Assembly: GCF_001590795.1 (NCBI RefSeq)
Contig: NZ_JXDL01000001.1
Location: 514,069-564,894, forward strand
Length of the DNA stretch: 50,826 nucleotides
Reading direction: 5' to 3'
Origin: Bradyrhizobium sp. AT1
GTDB taxonomy: Bacteria; Pseudomonadota; Alphaproteobacteria; Rhizobiales; Xanthobacteraceae
The position numbers were made by a program, and so were the translations under genes. The notes under the pieces are model-generated. The model was not told the origin of the DNA. It saw nothing but the letters and a program-made list of their open reading frames with translations, and searched no databases. This document shows positions 42,598-50,825 of the stretch, piece by piece (within the stretch, counting starts at the first letter, position 1; the number at the start of each line of letters is the position of its first letter).

Positions 42598-43392
42598 ATG
42601 GACCTGGCGGTAGGGGCGGACGACCTCGTTTTTGAATGCAACGCCGGCATCGGGCGCATCACCTTCAACCGCCCGCAGGCCCGCAACGCATTTACGTTCG
42701 CTATGTACGAGCGGCTCGCCGCGATCTGCGAGCAGGTCAACAGCGATCATGCGATCAAGGTGCTGGTGCTGCGCGGGGCTGGCGACAAGGCGTTCGCCGC
42801 GGGCACAGACATCAACCAGTTCCGCGAGTTCAAGACACCGCAGGATGCGATCGACTACGAAAAGCGGATTGATCGCGTCCTGACCACGCTCGAACAGTGC
42901 CGGGTGCCGACCATCGCGGCGATCAACGGGTTCTGCACCGGCGGCGGCGCCGGCATCGCCGCGGCCTGCGACCTGCGCATCGGCACACGCAGTGCCCAGA
43001 TTGGATTCCCGATCGCCAGGACGCTCGGCAATTGCCTGTCGATGTCCAATGTCGGCCGTCTCACGGCACTCATCGGCGCCGCGCGCGTCAAGGACCTGAT
43101 CTTCACCGCCCGTCTTGTCGACGCCACGGAAGCGGCGAGCGTCGGACTGCTCGGTGAGATCGTCGAGGATCTGGCTGCGCTGGAGCGGCGCGCCGACGAA
43201 GTGGCCAGGCTCGTCGCCAGTCATGCGCCACTGACGCTGAATGCGACCAAGCAGGCGGTCGGCCGGCTGCAACAGCGGCTGACGGGAGACGAAGGCGAGG
43301 ACCTCATCCTGATGTGCTACACGAGCCAGGATTTTCGCGAAGGGCTCGATGCTTTCCTCAACAAGCGCGCGCCGCAATGGCGCGGCCAATAG
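42598..43392 (+). CDS. Enoyl-CoA hydratase/isomerase family protein
   Basis: 264 residues of crotonase fold. The oxyanion-hole segments are intact (GAGDKAFAAGTDINQF and AAINGFCTGGGAGIAAACDLRIG), so it should bind an acyl-CoA thioester. The two catalytic glutamates of classical hydratases are not conserved: the P-E position reads Pro-Ile139, and the second is Asp166. It therefore may be an isomerase, hydrolase, decarboxylase or C-C bond enzyme rather than a true hydratase. It is the first gene of the operon with CoA-transferase, TctCBA transporter and PdxA-like genes, 9 bp before the next. Divergent from the GntR gene. Confidence 0.88.
   Translation: MDLAVGADDLVFECNAGIGRITFNRPQARNAFTFAMYERLAAICEQVNSDHAIKVLVLRGAGDKAFAAGTDINQFREFKTPQDAIDYEKRIDRVLTTLEQCRVPTIAAINGFCTGGGAGIAAACDLRIGTRSAQIGFPIARTLGNCLSMSNVGRLTALIGAARVKDLIFTARLVDATEAASVGLLGEIVEDLAALERRADEVARLVASHAPLTLNATKQAVGRLQQRLTGDEGEDLILMCYTSQDFREGLDAFLNKRAPQWRGQ
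42628..42641. promoter_or_regulatory. Third operator-like copy inside the hydratase-like coding region
   Basis: GTTTTTGAATGCAA is the reverse complement of TTGCATTCAAAAAC, matching 13 consecutive bases of the intergenic copy at 42559-42571. It covers codons 11-15 of the gene. Downstream operators of this sort can act by roadblock or DNA looping. Confidence 0.5.
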
Positions 43393-43401
43393 GACGCCCC
43401 G

Positions 43402-44655
43402 ATGCAGAGTTCGCAATCCGCCTCCCGCCGTTCGGGACCGCTCGCCGGTCTCAAGGTCATCGATCTCACCCATGTCATGGCCGGACCGACCTGCACCCTG
43501 ATGCTCGCTGACATGGGCGCCGACGTCATCAAGATCGAGAAATCGCCGAACGGCGATGACACCCGTCACTCCGTGCCGCCGAAGATCGGCGACGAGGCGG
43601 CCTCCTTCCTGATGATGAACCGTAACAAGCGCGGCATCGTGCTGGACCTCAAGACCGAGGGCGGCAAGCAGGTATTGCGGCGGCTGATCGCGGACGCGGA
43701 CGTGCTGGTCGAGAACTTCGCGCCGGGCGCGATGGAGCGTCTCGGCTTCGGCTATGAGGCGCTGCACGCTGAATTCCCGGCGCTGATTTACTGCTCGCTG
43801 TCGGGCTTCGGCCGCACCGGTCCCTACAAGCATCGCCGCGGTTTCGACCTGGTCGCGCAGGCCATGAGCGGCATCATGAGCTTTACCGGCGAGCGTCCCG
43901 ACGGTCCGCCCGTCAAATGCGGCCCGCCGCTGTCCGACATCACTGCCGGTCTGCTTGCGAGCATGGGCATCCTCGCGGCCTATACCCATCGCCTGAAGAC
44001 CGGCGAAGGGCAGTGGGTCGAAACCTCACTCTACGAGGCCGCGCTGGTGCAGACCTATTGGCAGTCGACCATCGCGCTCGCTGCGGGCACCGCGCCGCGC
44101 GCGATGGGCTCGGCGCATCCGCTCAATGCGCCGTATCAGGCGTTCGAGGCTTCGGACGGCTGGCTCGTGGTCGGCGGCGCCAACAAGAAGCACTGGCTGT
44201 TGATGCTGGAGGCGCTCGGCGCCAGCGAGCTCGCCGCCGATCCGCGTTTTGTGAATGGCGCCGACCGCATGGCCAATCTCAAAGAGCTCGAAGCGGTCCT
44301 CAGCGAACGCTTCCGCACCCAATCGCGGGCGCACTGGCTCGCGGCGCTTGACGAGAAGGGCGTGCCCTGCGGTCCCGTGCATGACATGCTGGAAGCCCTG
44401 AGTGATCCGCAGACGCTGGCGCGGGAGATGGTCGTCGAGGTCGAGCATTCCACGCTTGGTCCCGTCAAGACGATCGGGCTTCCCGTGAAGTTTTCGGAGA
44501 CCCCAGGCAAAGTCCTGTCAGGCGCACCGGTCTATGGTGAGCATACAAGAGAGGTTCTGGCCGAGCACGGCTTCGACCAGACGCAAATCGAAGCGCTCGA
44601 AAAAGAAGGCGCGATCGTTTCGGCTCTGGAAAGACGCGAGGAACGCGTCGCCTGA
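43402..44655 (+). CDS. Class III CoA-transferase (CaiB/BaiF family)
   Basis: Transfers CoA between an acyl-CoA donor and a carboxylic acid, activating the acid for breakdown. 417 residues. Family signs are VIDLTHVMAGPTCTLMLADMGADVIKIE at the start, NRNKRGIVLDLKTEGG, VENFAPGAMERLGFGYE, and the catalytic Asp179 in PPLSDITAG. The last 30 residues are a charged tail. It is translated 9 bp after the enoyl-CoA hydratase-like gene and 50 bp before the TctC-type gene, so the imported acid is a likely substrate. Which acid is unknown. Confidence 0.93.
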   Translation: MQSSQSASRRSGPLAGLKVIDLTHVMAGPTCTLMLADMGADVIKIEKSPNGDDTRHSVPPKIGDEAASFLMMNRNKRGIVLDLKTEGGKQVLRRLIADADVLVENFAPGAMERLGFGYEALHAEFPALIYCSLSGFGRTGPYKHRRGFDLVAQAMSGIMSFTGERPDGPPVKCGPPLSDITAGLLASMGILAAYTHRLKTGEGQWVETSLYEAALVQTYWQSTIALAAGTAPRAMGSAHPLNAPYQAFEASDGWLVVGGANKKHWLLMLEALGASELAADPRFVNGADRMANLKELEAVLSERFRTQSRAHWLAALDEKGVPCGPVHDMLEALSDPQTLAREMVVEVEHSTLGPVKTIGLPVKFSETPGKVLSGAPVYGEHTREVLAEHGFDQTQIEALEKEGAIVSALERREERVA

Positions 44656-44705
44656 CCGGACCGTCGACACCAAGAACAAAAGACAAAAATCAGCTGGAGG
44701 AAATC

Positions 44706-45698
44706 ATGGGTCGGACGTCTGTATTCCTGCTCTCCGCAGCGGCAACCGTGCTCGCCGGCACGATGCCGGCGCTCAGCGCCTGGCAACCGCAAAAGCCGAT
44801 CGAATTCGTGGCCACCGCCGGTCCCGGCGGCGGCACCGACAATCTCGCCCGCGCGGTGCAGAACATCATCACCAAGCACAAGCTGACGGAGCAGCCGATC
44901 GTCGTCGTCAACAAGGGCGGCGGCAGCGGCGCCGAAGGCTATGTCTATGGCAAGGCCTCGGCCGGCGATCCCTACAAGGTGATCTTCGGCACCTCGAACG
45001 CCTGGCAGCAGCCGCTCGTCTCCAAGGTCGCCTTCAACTACACCGATCTCACTCCGGTCGCGGCAATGGCGCAGGACGAGTTCCTGCTCTGGGTCAAGCA
45101 GGACTCGCCTTACAAGACCGCCGGCGATTATTTGAAGGCCGCTGCATCGGGCGAATTCAAGATGGGGGGCGCGCAGTCCAAGGACACCGACGAGGTGCTG
45201 ACGCGCATGATCGAGAAGACCGGCAAGGTCAAGCTGACCTATATCCCCTTCAAGAGCGGCGCCGAGACCGCCGTGCAGCTTGCCGGCGGCCATCTCGACT
45301 CCCACGTCAACAATCCCAGCGAAAGCCTCGGGCAATGGCGCGGCGGCACGCAGCGTCCGCTCTGCGTCTTCAGTCCGAAGCGACTGCCGCAGGGCCCCAA
45401 GGTCACCGCAAGCGAAGGCTGGAGCGACGTCCCAACCTGTGTCGAGCAGGGCCTCGACATCAAGCAATATGAGCAGCCGCGCACGGTGTGGCTGCCCGGA
45501 AAGGTCACGCCGGACCAGGCCGCGTTCTATGTCGACCTCATGAAGAAGGTGCAGGCGACGCCGGAGTGGAAGGACTACATCGAGAAGACGTCCCAGGTGG
45601 ACACATTCCTGACCGGCGCCGAGTTCGACAAATTCATCAAGGAGGACCTCGAGCACGTCAAGCAGGTCGCAGGCGAGCAGGGCTGGCTGGTCAAGTGA
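44706..45698 (+). CDS. Tripartite tricarboxylate transporter substrate-binding protein (TctC family)
   Basis: 330 residues. A signal peptide (MGRTSVFLLSAAATVLAGTMPALSA) is followed by the Bug/TctC binding domain: PIEFVATAGPGGGTDNLARAV contacts the carboxylate of the ligand, and VVVNKGGGSGAEGYVYG and VAAMAQDEFLLWV are family segments. It is periplasmic and delivers an organic acid to the TctAB channel. GGAGG lies 6-7 bases before ATG. The two membrane subunits follow, separated by a 130-bp inverted-repeat element, a common place for lower expression of the membrane subunits. Confidence 0.92.
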   Translation: MGRTSVFLLSAAATVLAGTMPALSAWQPQKPIEFVATAGPGGGTDNLARAVQNIITKHKLTEQPIVVVNKGGGSGAEGYVYGKASAGDPYKVIFGTSNAWQQPLVSKVAFNYTDLTPVAAMAQDEFLLWVKQDSPYKTAGDYLKAAASGEFKMGGAQSKDTDEVLTRMIEKTGKVKLTYIPFKSGAETAVQLAGGHLDSHVNNPSESLGQWRGGTQRPLCVFSPKRLPQGPKVTASEGWSDVPTCVEQGLDIKQYEQPRTVWLPGKVTPDQAAFYVDLMKKVQATPEWKDYIEKTSQVDTFLTGAEFDKFIKEDLEHVKQVAGEQGWLVK

Positions 45699-45725
45699 AG
45701 CGACGATCGCCCTTCAATCTCGACC

Positions 45726-45855
45726 GTCGTCCCTGCGAACGCAGGGACCCATACCGCGTGATCTGTCGAGAAGTGTTGGTCGCCGTACCGACGTGGCTTC
45801 GTATCTTCGTCAATCTGCTCCCGGCGTTATGGGTCCCTGCGTTCGCAGGGACGAC
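45726..45855. repeat. 130-bp element with 28-bp perfect terminal inverted repeats
   Basis: Bases 45726-45753 (GTCGTCCCTGCGAACGCAGG at the start, ending CCCATA) are the exact reverse complement of 45828-45855. Each arm also contains its own small hairpin (CCCTGCG-AA-CGCAGGG). The 74 bp in between encode nothing. It separates tctC from tctB within the operon. Confidence 0.9.
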
Positions 45856-45918
45856 ACCGGGGGTGGGAGAGTGCGTGCGTCATACCAGCAACTTCACGCG
45901 GCCTGAGCCGAGCCCCCG

Positions 45919-46401
45919 ATGATCTCCCGCCGCGCCCTCGAGCTCGCAACAGCCGTCCTCACCGGCGGCTTTGGTGTCGCTGTCGTGATCCAAAGCCTCG
46001 ACAACGGCATCGGCTGGTCTAGCGCGGGCGTCGAAGCCGGCACGTTTCCGTTCCTGACCGGGACCATCATCGTGCTCGGGAGCCTCTACAACCTGGTGCG
46101 GGGCGCGTTGCCGGTCGCGTCCCTGGCCAATGTCCCCATCGCAATCACGCCGATCGAGCTGCGCCGGCTTGCCGGCCTGTTCGTGCCGGCCGCGATTTTC
46201 GTGGCCGCGATCCCGCTCGCGGGGATGTACGTCGCCTCGGCGCTCTATGTCTTCGCTGTACTGGCGATCCCCCGGCATCAATCGGTGCCGCGGGCGCTGG
46301 GGATGGCGGCGGCGACGGCGCTTGCGCTCTACGTCGTGTTCGAGCGCATGTTCCAGGTCAGCTTGCCGCACGGCGCACTCGCCGCGGCACTCGGCTTCTA
46401 G
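45919..46401 (+). CDS. Tripartite tricarboxylate transporter small membrane subunit (TctB family)
   Basis: 160 residues with four predicted membrane helices, the TctB layout. Visible hydrophobic segments include ATAVLTGGFGVAVVIQSL, FPFLTGTIIVLGSLYNLV, LAGLFVPAAIFVAAIPLAGMYVASALYVFAVLAI and ALGMAAATALALYVVFERMF. The SAGVEAGTFPFLTG stretch is the usual loop. It partners the large TctA subunit, whose ATG is 11 bp downstream. No obvious ribosome-binding site, consistent with weak expression. Confidence 0.85.
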   Translation: MISRRALELATAVLTGGFGVAVVIQSLDNGIGWSSAGVEAGTFPFLTGTIIVLGSLYNLVRGALPVASLANVPIAITPIELRRLAGLFVPAAIFVAAIPLAGMYVASALYVFAVLAIPRHQSVPRALGMAAATALALYVVFERMFQVSLPHGALAAALGF

Positions 46402-46412
46402 GGGCGAGTCCG

Positions 46413-47951
46413 ATGGACAATCTCGGCGAGCTCCTGCACGGCTTCAGCATCGCGGTCACGGTGCCGCATCTGGTGCTGATGGTCGTCGGCGTGCTGCTCG
46501 GCATTCTCGTCGGCGTGTTGCCGGGGCTGGGCGCTCCGAACGGCGTCTCGCTGCTGTTGCCGCTGACCTTCGGCATGCAGCCGGTGTCGGCCATCATCCT
46601 GCTCTCCAGCATGTATTGGGGCGCGCTGTTCGGCGGCTCGGTCACCTCGATCCTGTTCAATATTCCCGGCGAGCCGTCCTCCGTCGCGACCACTTTCGAC
46701 GGCTATCCGATGGCGCGGGACGGCAGGCCGACCACCGCGCTCGCCACGGCGTTCGGCTCGGCTGCGTTCGGAGCGCTGATCGGTGTCATCCTGATCACCT
46801 TCCTCGCATCCTGGGTGGCGCAGGTCGCACTTGCTTTCGGGCCGGCGGAATACTTCGCCGTCTATTTCCTGGCCTTTGCCAGCTTCGTCGGCATGGGCGG
46901 CGCCGCGCCGGTCAAGACAATCGTGGCGCTGGCGATCGGGTTTGCGATCGCGGCGATCGGTATCGACACGGTGTCCGGCAGCGTCCGCCTCACCATGGGG
47001 GTCGACGAGCTGGTCAAGGGCGTGAACTTCGTCGTCGCGGTGATGGGCCTGTTCGGCATTGGCGAACTCCTGGTCGCCGTGGAGGAGGAATTTCACGCCC
47101 GCGCCGTGTCGTCGAAGATCGATTGGCGCGAAGTGTTCCGTGCCGTCGGCCGGCTGCCCCGGCACGGCGTGGCGCTGCTGCGGAGCGCCGCCATCGGCTG
47201 CTGGATGGGGATCACGCCGGGCGGCCCGACCGCGGCCTCTTTCATGAGCTACGGCATCGCCCGCCGCTTCTCGCGCCGCGGCCGCTATTTCGGCACGGGC
47301 GAGGTCGAAGGCATCATCTCGCCGGAGACTGCCGATCATGCCGCCGGCACCAGCGCGCTGCTGCCGATGCTCTCGCTCGGCATTCCCGGCTCGGCGACCG
47401 CGGCCGTCATGATGGGCGGATTGATGATCTGGGGTCTCAATCCCGGGCCGATGCTGTTCGTCGACCAGAAGGATTTCGTCTGGGGCCTGATCGCCTCGAT
47501 GTATGTCGGCAACATCGTTGCCGTCGCGCTGGTGCTGCTCACCGTTCCGGTGTTCGCCGCCTTGATGCGGATTCCCTTCGTGGTGATCGCGCCGCTGATC
47601 GTAATCATCTGCGTCGTCGGTGCCTATTCCGTGTCGAACTCCTATCTCGACGTTGTCATGATGCTGGGCTTCGGGATCGTCGGCTATCTCTTCAAGAAGT
47701 TGTTCTATCCCTTGGCGCCTCTCGTGCTCGCCATCGTCATCGGCGACAAGGCCGAGGATGCGTTCCGGCAGTCGATGCTGATGTCCAAGGGGTCCCTCGG
47801 CATCTTCTTTGCCAACAAGCTGGTGACATGCCTGATCGTGGCCGGCATCGCGCTTCTGCTGCTGCCGCTCGTGCTGCAGCTCGCAAAGCTTCGGCGCAAG
47901 CCCGCATCCCCTTCGACCGAAACGACCGCCCAGGAGAAAGTGATCATATGA
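46413..47951 (+). CDS. Tripartite tricarboxylate transporter large membrane subunit (TctA family)
   Basis: 512 residues, about 11-12 membrane helices. Family marks are GVLPGLGAPNGVSLLLPLTFGM, the SSMYWGALFGGSVTSILFNIPGEPSSVATTFDGYPMAR segment that lines the substrate path, and TPGGPTAASFMSYGIARR in the second half with the repeated GIPGSATAAVMMGGLMIWGLNPGP motif. It is a secondary carrier driven by an ion gradient. The stop overlaps the start of the PdxA-like gene (ATGA). A second open frame across it is a shadow of high GC. Confidence 0.95.
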   Translation: MDNLGELLHGFSIAVTVPHLVLMVVGVLLGILVGVLPGLGAPNGVSLLLPLTFGMQPVSAIILLSSMYWGALFGGSVTSILFNIPGEPSSVATTFDGYPMARDGRPTTALATAFGSAAFGALIGVILITFLASWVAQVALAFGPAEYFAVYFLAFASFVGMGGAAPVKTIVALAIGFAIAAIGIDTVSGSVRLTMGVDELVKGVNFVVAVMGLFGIGELLVAVEEEFHARAVSSKIDWREVFRAVGRLPRHGVALLRSAAIGCWMGITPGGPTAASFMSYGIARRFSRRGRYFGTGEVEGIISPETADHAAGTSALLPMLSLGIPGSATAAVMMGGLMIWGLNPGPMLFVDQKDFVWGLIASMYVGNIVAVALVLLTVPVFAALMRIPFVVIAPLIVIICVVGAYSVSNSYLDVVMMLGFGIVGYLFKKLFYPLAPLVLAIVIGDKAEDAFRQSMLMSKGSLGIFFANKLVTCLIVAGIALLLLPLVLQLAKLRRKPASPSTETTAQEKVII

Positions 47952-48958
47952 CCGCAAAGCCGCTGATCGCGCTCGCCATGGGAGATCCCGCCGGCATCAG
48001 CCCCGAGCTGACGGCGAAGCTCGCGGTGCAGGACGACATCCGCGCGAGCTGCCGGCTCGTGATCATTGGTGACCGCCGCATCTTCGACGAAGGCGCACGC
48101 ATTGCCGGCGTCAAGCCGGAGCTGAGGAGAGTGGAGCCGGGCACTGATCTTCGCGCGGCGCAGAGCGATGTGAAGTTTGTCGATCTGCGGCACCTCGATC
48201 CCGCAGACATCGAGCCGAAGACCGCGACCCTTGCCGGCGGGACGTTCGCCCTGGCGAATTACAAGCACGCGCTCGAGCTCGGCCGGGACGGCCGCGTCGA
48301 CGCGGTCTGCTTCACCCCCTTCAATAAGCAGGCGATGCGGCTTGCGCGCGCCGAGTACGACGACGAGATCGCGTTCTCCGCGGAGGTGGTCGGCCTCGAG
48401 ACTCCGGCCAGCGAATTCAACGTGCTCGATCGGCTCTGGAACGCACGGGTCACGTCGCACATACCGCTGAAGGACGTCGCCGCAAGACTGACCAGCGAGC
48501 GCATCCATCGCGCGCTCAAGCTGACTGATTCCTGCATGCGCAACGCCGGCTTCGCGCGGCCGCGCATCGCGGTCGCCGGTCTCAATCCGCATGCCGGCGA
48601 CGGCGGCAATTTCGGCCGCGAGGAGATCGACGTGATCGCGCCCGTGGTCGCAGCCGGGCAGGCCGAGGGCATCGCGGCGGAGGGACCGTTCCCGGCCGAC
48701 ACGGTGTTTCTGCGCGCCAAGGCCGGCGCCTTCGATGCGGTGCTGACGATGTATCACGACCAGGGCCAGATCGCGATGAAGCTGATGGGCTTCGATCGCG
48801 GCGTGACCTTGCTCGGCGGCTTTCCATTCCCGATCTGCACGCCCGCGCACGGCACCGCCTATGACATCGCGGGGCAGGGCGTCGCATCGATTGGCGCCAG
48901 CCGCGCCGCAGTGCTGCTCGCCGCGGAGATGGCCGCAGCCACCAAGGGCCGGAGTTGA
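47948..48958 (+). CDS. pdxA: PdxA family dehydrogenase (4-hydroxythreonine-4-phosphate dehydrogenase-like)
   Basis: 336 residues, NAD-dependent, metal-dependent beta-decarboxylating dehydrogenase family. Segments are ALAMGDPAGISPELTAKL at the N-terminus, VCFTPFNKQAMRLA, TSHIPLKDV, GLNPHAGDGGNFGREE with the metal His, and TMYHDQGQIAMKLMGFDRGVTLLGG. In this operon a role in vitamin B6 synthesis is unlikely; family members also act on threonate/erythronate phosphates and on aromatic dihydrodiols, so oxidation of an intermediate of the imported acid is more probable. It starts inside the TctA stop (ATGA) and is the last gene of the operon; the next gene is convergent. Confidence 0.87.
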   Translation: MTAKPLIALAMGDPAGISPELTAKLAVQDDIRASCRLVIIGDRRIFDEGARIAGVKPELRRVEPGTDLRAAQSDVKFVDLRHLDPADIEPKTATLAGGTFALANYKHALELGRDGRVDAVCFTPFNKQAMRLARAEYDDEIAFSAEVVGLETPASEFNVLDRLWNARVTSHIPLKDVAARLTSERIHRALKLTDSCMRNAGFARPRIAVAGLNPHAGDGGNFGREEIDVIAPVVAAGQAEGIAAEGPFPADTVFLRAKAGAFDAVLTMYHDQGQIAMKLMGFDRGVTLLGGFPFPICTPAHGTAYDIAGQGVASIGASRAAVLLAAEMAAATKGRS

Positions 48959-48973
48959 ACGACCGCAGGGCTC

Positions 48974-49717
48974 TTAGAGGCTCGCGAGCCACGCCGCCAG
49001 CGGCGTTGTCCCCAGCCGCGCCTCGCCGAGCGGGTTCAGCGATGTATCGTCGATAGGGCCGCCGTAATAGGGCGCCTTCGGATCTCCGATCACCGTCCGG
49101 GTGTCGCCTGACGCCTTCAGGCGGCGCGCGATGAATTCATTGAAAGGAGCTTTCTCGGGACCTGCGATGTCGATCGTACCGTTGAGCGGGTTGTCCGTTG
49201 CGACCTCCGCAAGGCGGGCAGCGACGTCGTCCGCGGCGATCGGTTGAAACAAGGCCGAGGGAACGACGATCTTGCCGTCAGTTGTACCCATGTCGGCAAT
49301 GGCACCGAGGAATTCGAAGAACTGTGTGGCGCGCACGATCGAGTAGGGGACCCGGGCCGACTTGATGATGGTCTCCTGAGCGAGCTTGGCCCGGAAATAG
49401 GCGTTGTCCGGCGACCGCTCGGTCCCGACGATCGACAGCGCCACGTGATGCTTCACACCCGCCGAAGCCTCCGTCGCGACGAGATTCTTGCTCGAACGTT
49501 CGAAGAACTCGAGCACTGCGGCGGGCTCCCAGGACGGTGCGTTGGCGACGTCGACGACGACATCCGCGCCCGCCAATGCCGCAGCGAGGCCTTCGCCGGT
49601 CACGGCATTCACGCCTGATTTCGGTGAGGCTGCCACGGCCTCGTGACCTTGCTGCTTGAGCTTCGCCACGAGCTTGGATCCGATCAATCCGGATCCGCCG
49701 ATCACGACAATCTTCAT
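48974..49717 (-). CDS. NAD(P)-binding NmrA/atypical SDR-type protein
   Basis: 247 residues. A Rossmann N-terminus, MKIVVIGGSGLIGSKLVAKL (GxxGxxG), is followed by a central VDVANAPSWEPAAVLEFF region and SIVGTERSPDNAYFRAKLAQE. It is similar to NAD(P)H-binding proteins and NmrA-type redox sensors. The YxxxK catalytic pair of classical SDRs is replaced by YFRAK. It may be a reductase or a non-catalytic NADP sensor. ATG 49717 is supported by GGAG 7 bases upstream. The stop is only 15 bp from that of the convergent PdxA-like gene. Confidence 0.85.
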   Translation of the reverse strand: MKIVVIGGSGLIGSKLVAKLKQQGHEAVAASPKSGVNAVTGEGLAAALAGADVVVDVANAPSWEPAAVLEFFERSSKNLVATEASAGVKHHVALSIVGTERSPDNAYFRAKLAQETIIKSARVPYSIVRATQFFEFLGAIADMGTTDGKIVVPSALFQPIAADDVAARLAEVATDNPLNGTIDIAGPEKAPFNEFIARRLKASGDTRTVIGDPKAPYYGGPIDDTSLNPLGEARLGTTPLAAWLASL

Positions 49718-49880
49718 GAAAGATCTCCAGGGCACATTGCGGGCGCGATCTTCTCTGCGGCGAGGCGCCGCGCCATCGCGAAAGTGATGCGGCGCGAATC
49801 TTACCCGGGAAATGGGGCAGGCTCTTGCCTGGAACCGCCGTGCCTTGGCGGAAAATGCTCAAGACATGGCCGAATGACCT

Positions 49881-50825
49881 TTATCCGACGGTCGATAGAA
49901 AAAGGCGCGTATCGAAATAGACCGACGCGCGGAGCGCGCCGCTGACGCCGGCATCCGCCATGAAGAAGTCGCTGACCTGCTGCAGCCACTTTACGACGGT
50001 GCCGTCCGCATAGAGCCGCCGCCATTCGCGCGCGGAGTATAGTTTTTGCGCCTTGAGGGCTTCGGCGATGTCGGCTGGGCGCGACGACTGGTAGTGGGTC
50101 TGGAGCGCTTCTGCTGCCGCGGCCGGGTTGCGTACCATGTGGTCATTTGCATCAATCCAGCCACGGATGATCCGGCTCAGGACTTCCCTATTGCCGGCGT
50201 AATATCCCATGCGCGCCCCCCAGCCGCCGAGTATGGCCGATTGCGGATAGAACGCGGAAGCATCCACGAGTTTCACGGCGTCTGGCAGCGATTCACGGAC
50301 AGCGACATTGAACGGCACCCAAAGCGCGATGGCCGGCACCTCGCCGGCGATGAACGCCTTGACCGCGTCCGGCATGCTCGCATCGACGATGTCCACCTCG
50401 GTCGGCGTGATGTTGTTGGCGCGCAAAGCCCGGTCGAGGAAAATATGCGCGGTGGTCTTCCTGGTCGTCGCGATCCGCTTGCCCCTGAGATCGTCGAGCC
50501 GGTTCACCCCGAGCGTGGGCCGGACCCAAAGCTGAGTGGTCGCAACCTCGATGTCGTTGATGAGAAAGCCCCGACCGTGGCCGAGCGCCAGATAGTTTGA
50601 GATGACGCCGCCGGCCGAAGCGACGTCGATCTCTCCCCGCATCATCGCCTCGAACGCCTCGGGGCCGGTGTTGAATTCGTGCAGCTCGAAATCGATCCCC
50701 TCGCGGTCGAACGAGCCGCGATCGAGGCCCGTCCAGATCTGCCCGTCCACGGCGACCACATGGAGATAGCCGAGCCGGACCCTGGTGCGCGCCTGCGCGA
50801 TCGCCGGTGAGCCGCGCGCGGAGAC
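49881..50825 (-). CDS. NitT/TauT-type ABC transporter substrate-binding protein (5' end outside window)
   Basis: The frame is open to the window edge, so at least the start of the signal peptide is missing; the visible N-terminus reads ARGSPAIAQA and then RVRLGYLHVVAVDG, consistent with a cleavage site. About 314 residues are visible. It is a periplasmic binding protein of the SsuA/ThiY-like group, with MRGEIDVASAGGVISNYLALG, LDDLRGKRIATTRKTTAHIF and DASMPDAVKAFIAGEVPAIALW. It binds a small ligand such as an alkanesulfonate, nitrate or pyrimidine-type compound; the ligand cannot be predicted. Permease and ATPase genes are not in the window. Confidence 0.9.
   Translation of the reverse strand, partial: VSARGSPAIAQARTRVRLGYLHVVAVDGQIWTGLDRGSFDREGIDFELHEFNTGPEAFEAMMRGEIDVASAGGVISNYLALGHGRGFLINDIEVATTQLWVRPTLGVNRLDDLRGKRIATTRKTTAHIFLDRALRANNITPTEVDIVDASMPDAVKAFIAGEVPAIALWVPFNVAVRESLPDAVKLVDASAFYPQSAILGGWGARMGYYAGNREVLSRIIRGWIDANDHMVRNPAAAAEALQTHYQSSRPADIAEALKAQKLYSAREWRRLYADGTVVKWLQQVSDFFMADAGVSGALRASVYFDTRLFLSTVG

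Noticed and set aside
46130..47947. Very long plus-strand open frame across tctB and tctA continuing into the PdxA-like gene
   Set aside because: Only the part from ATG 47948 is real. The upstream part is an alternate frame of tctB/tctA with Arg-rich, motif-free sequence; an apparent fusion protein is not supported.
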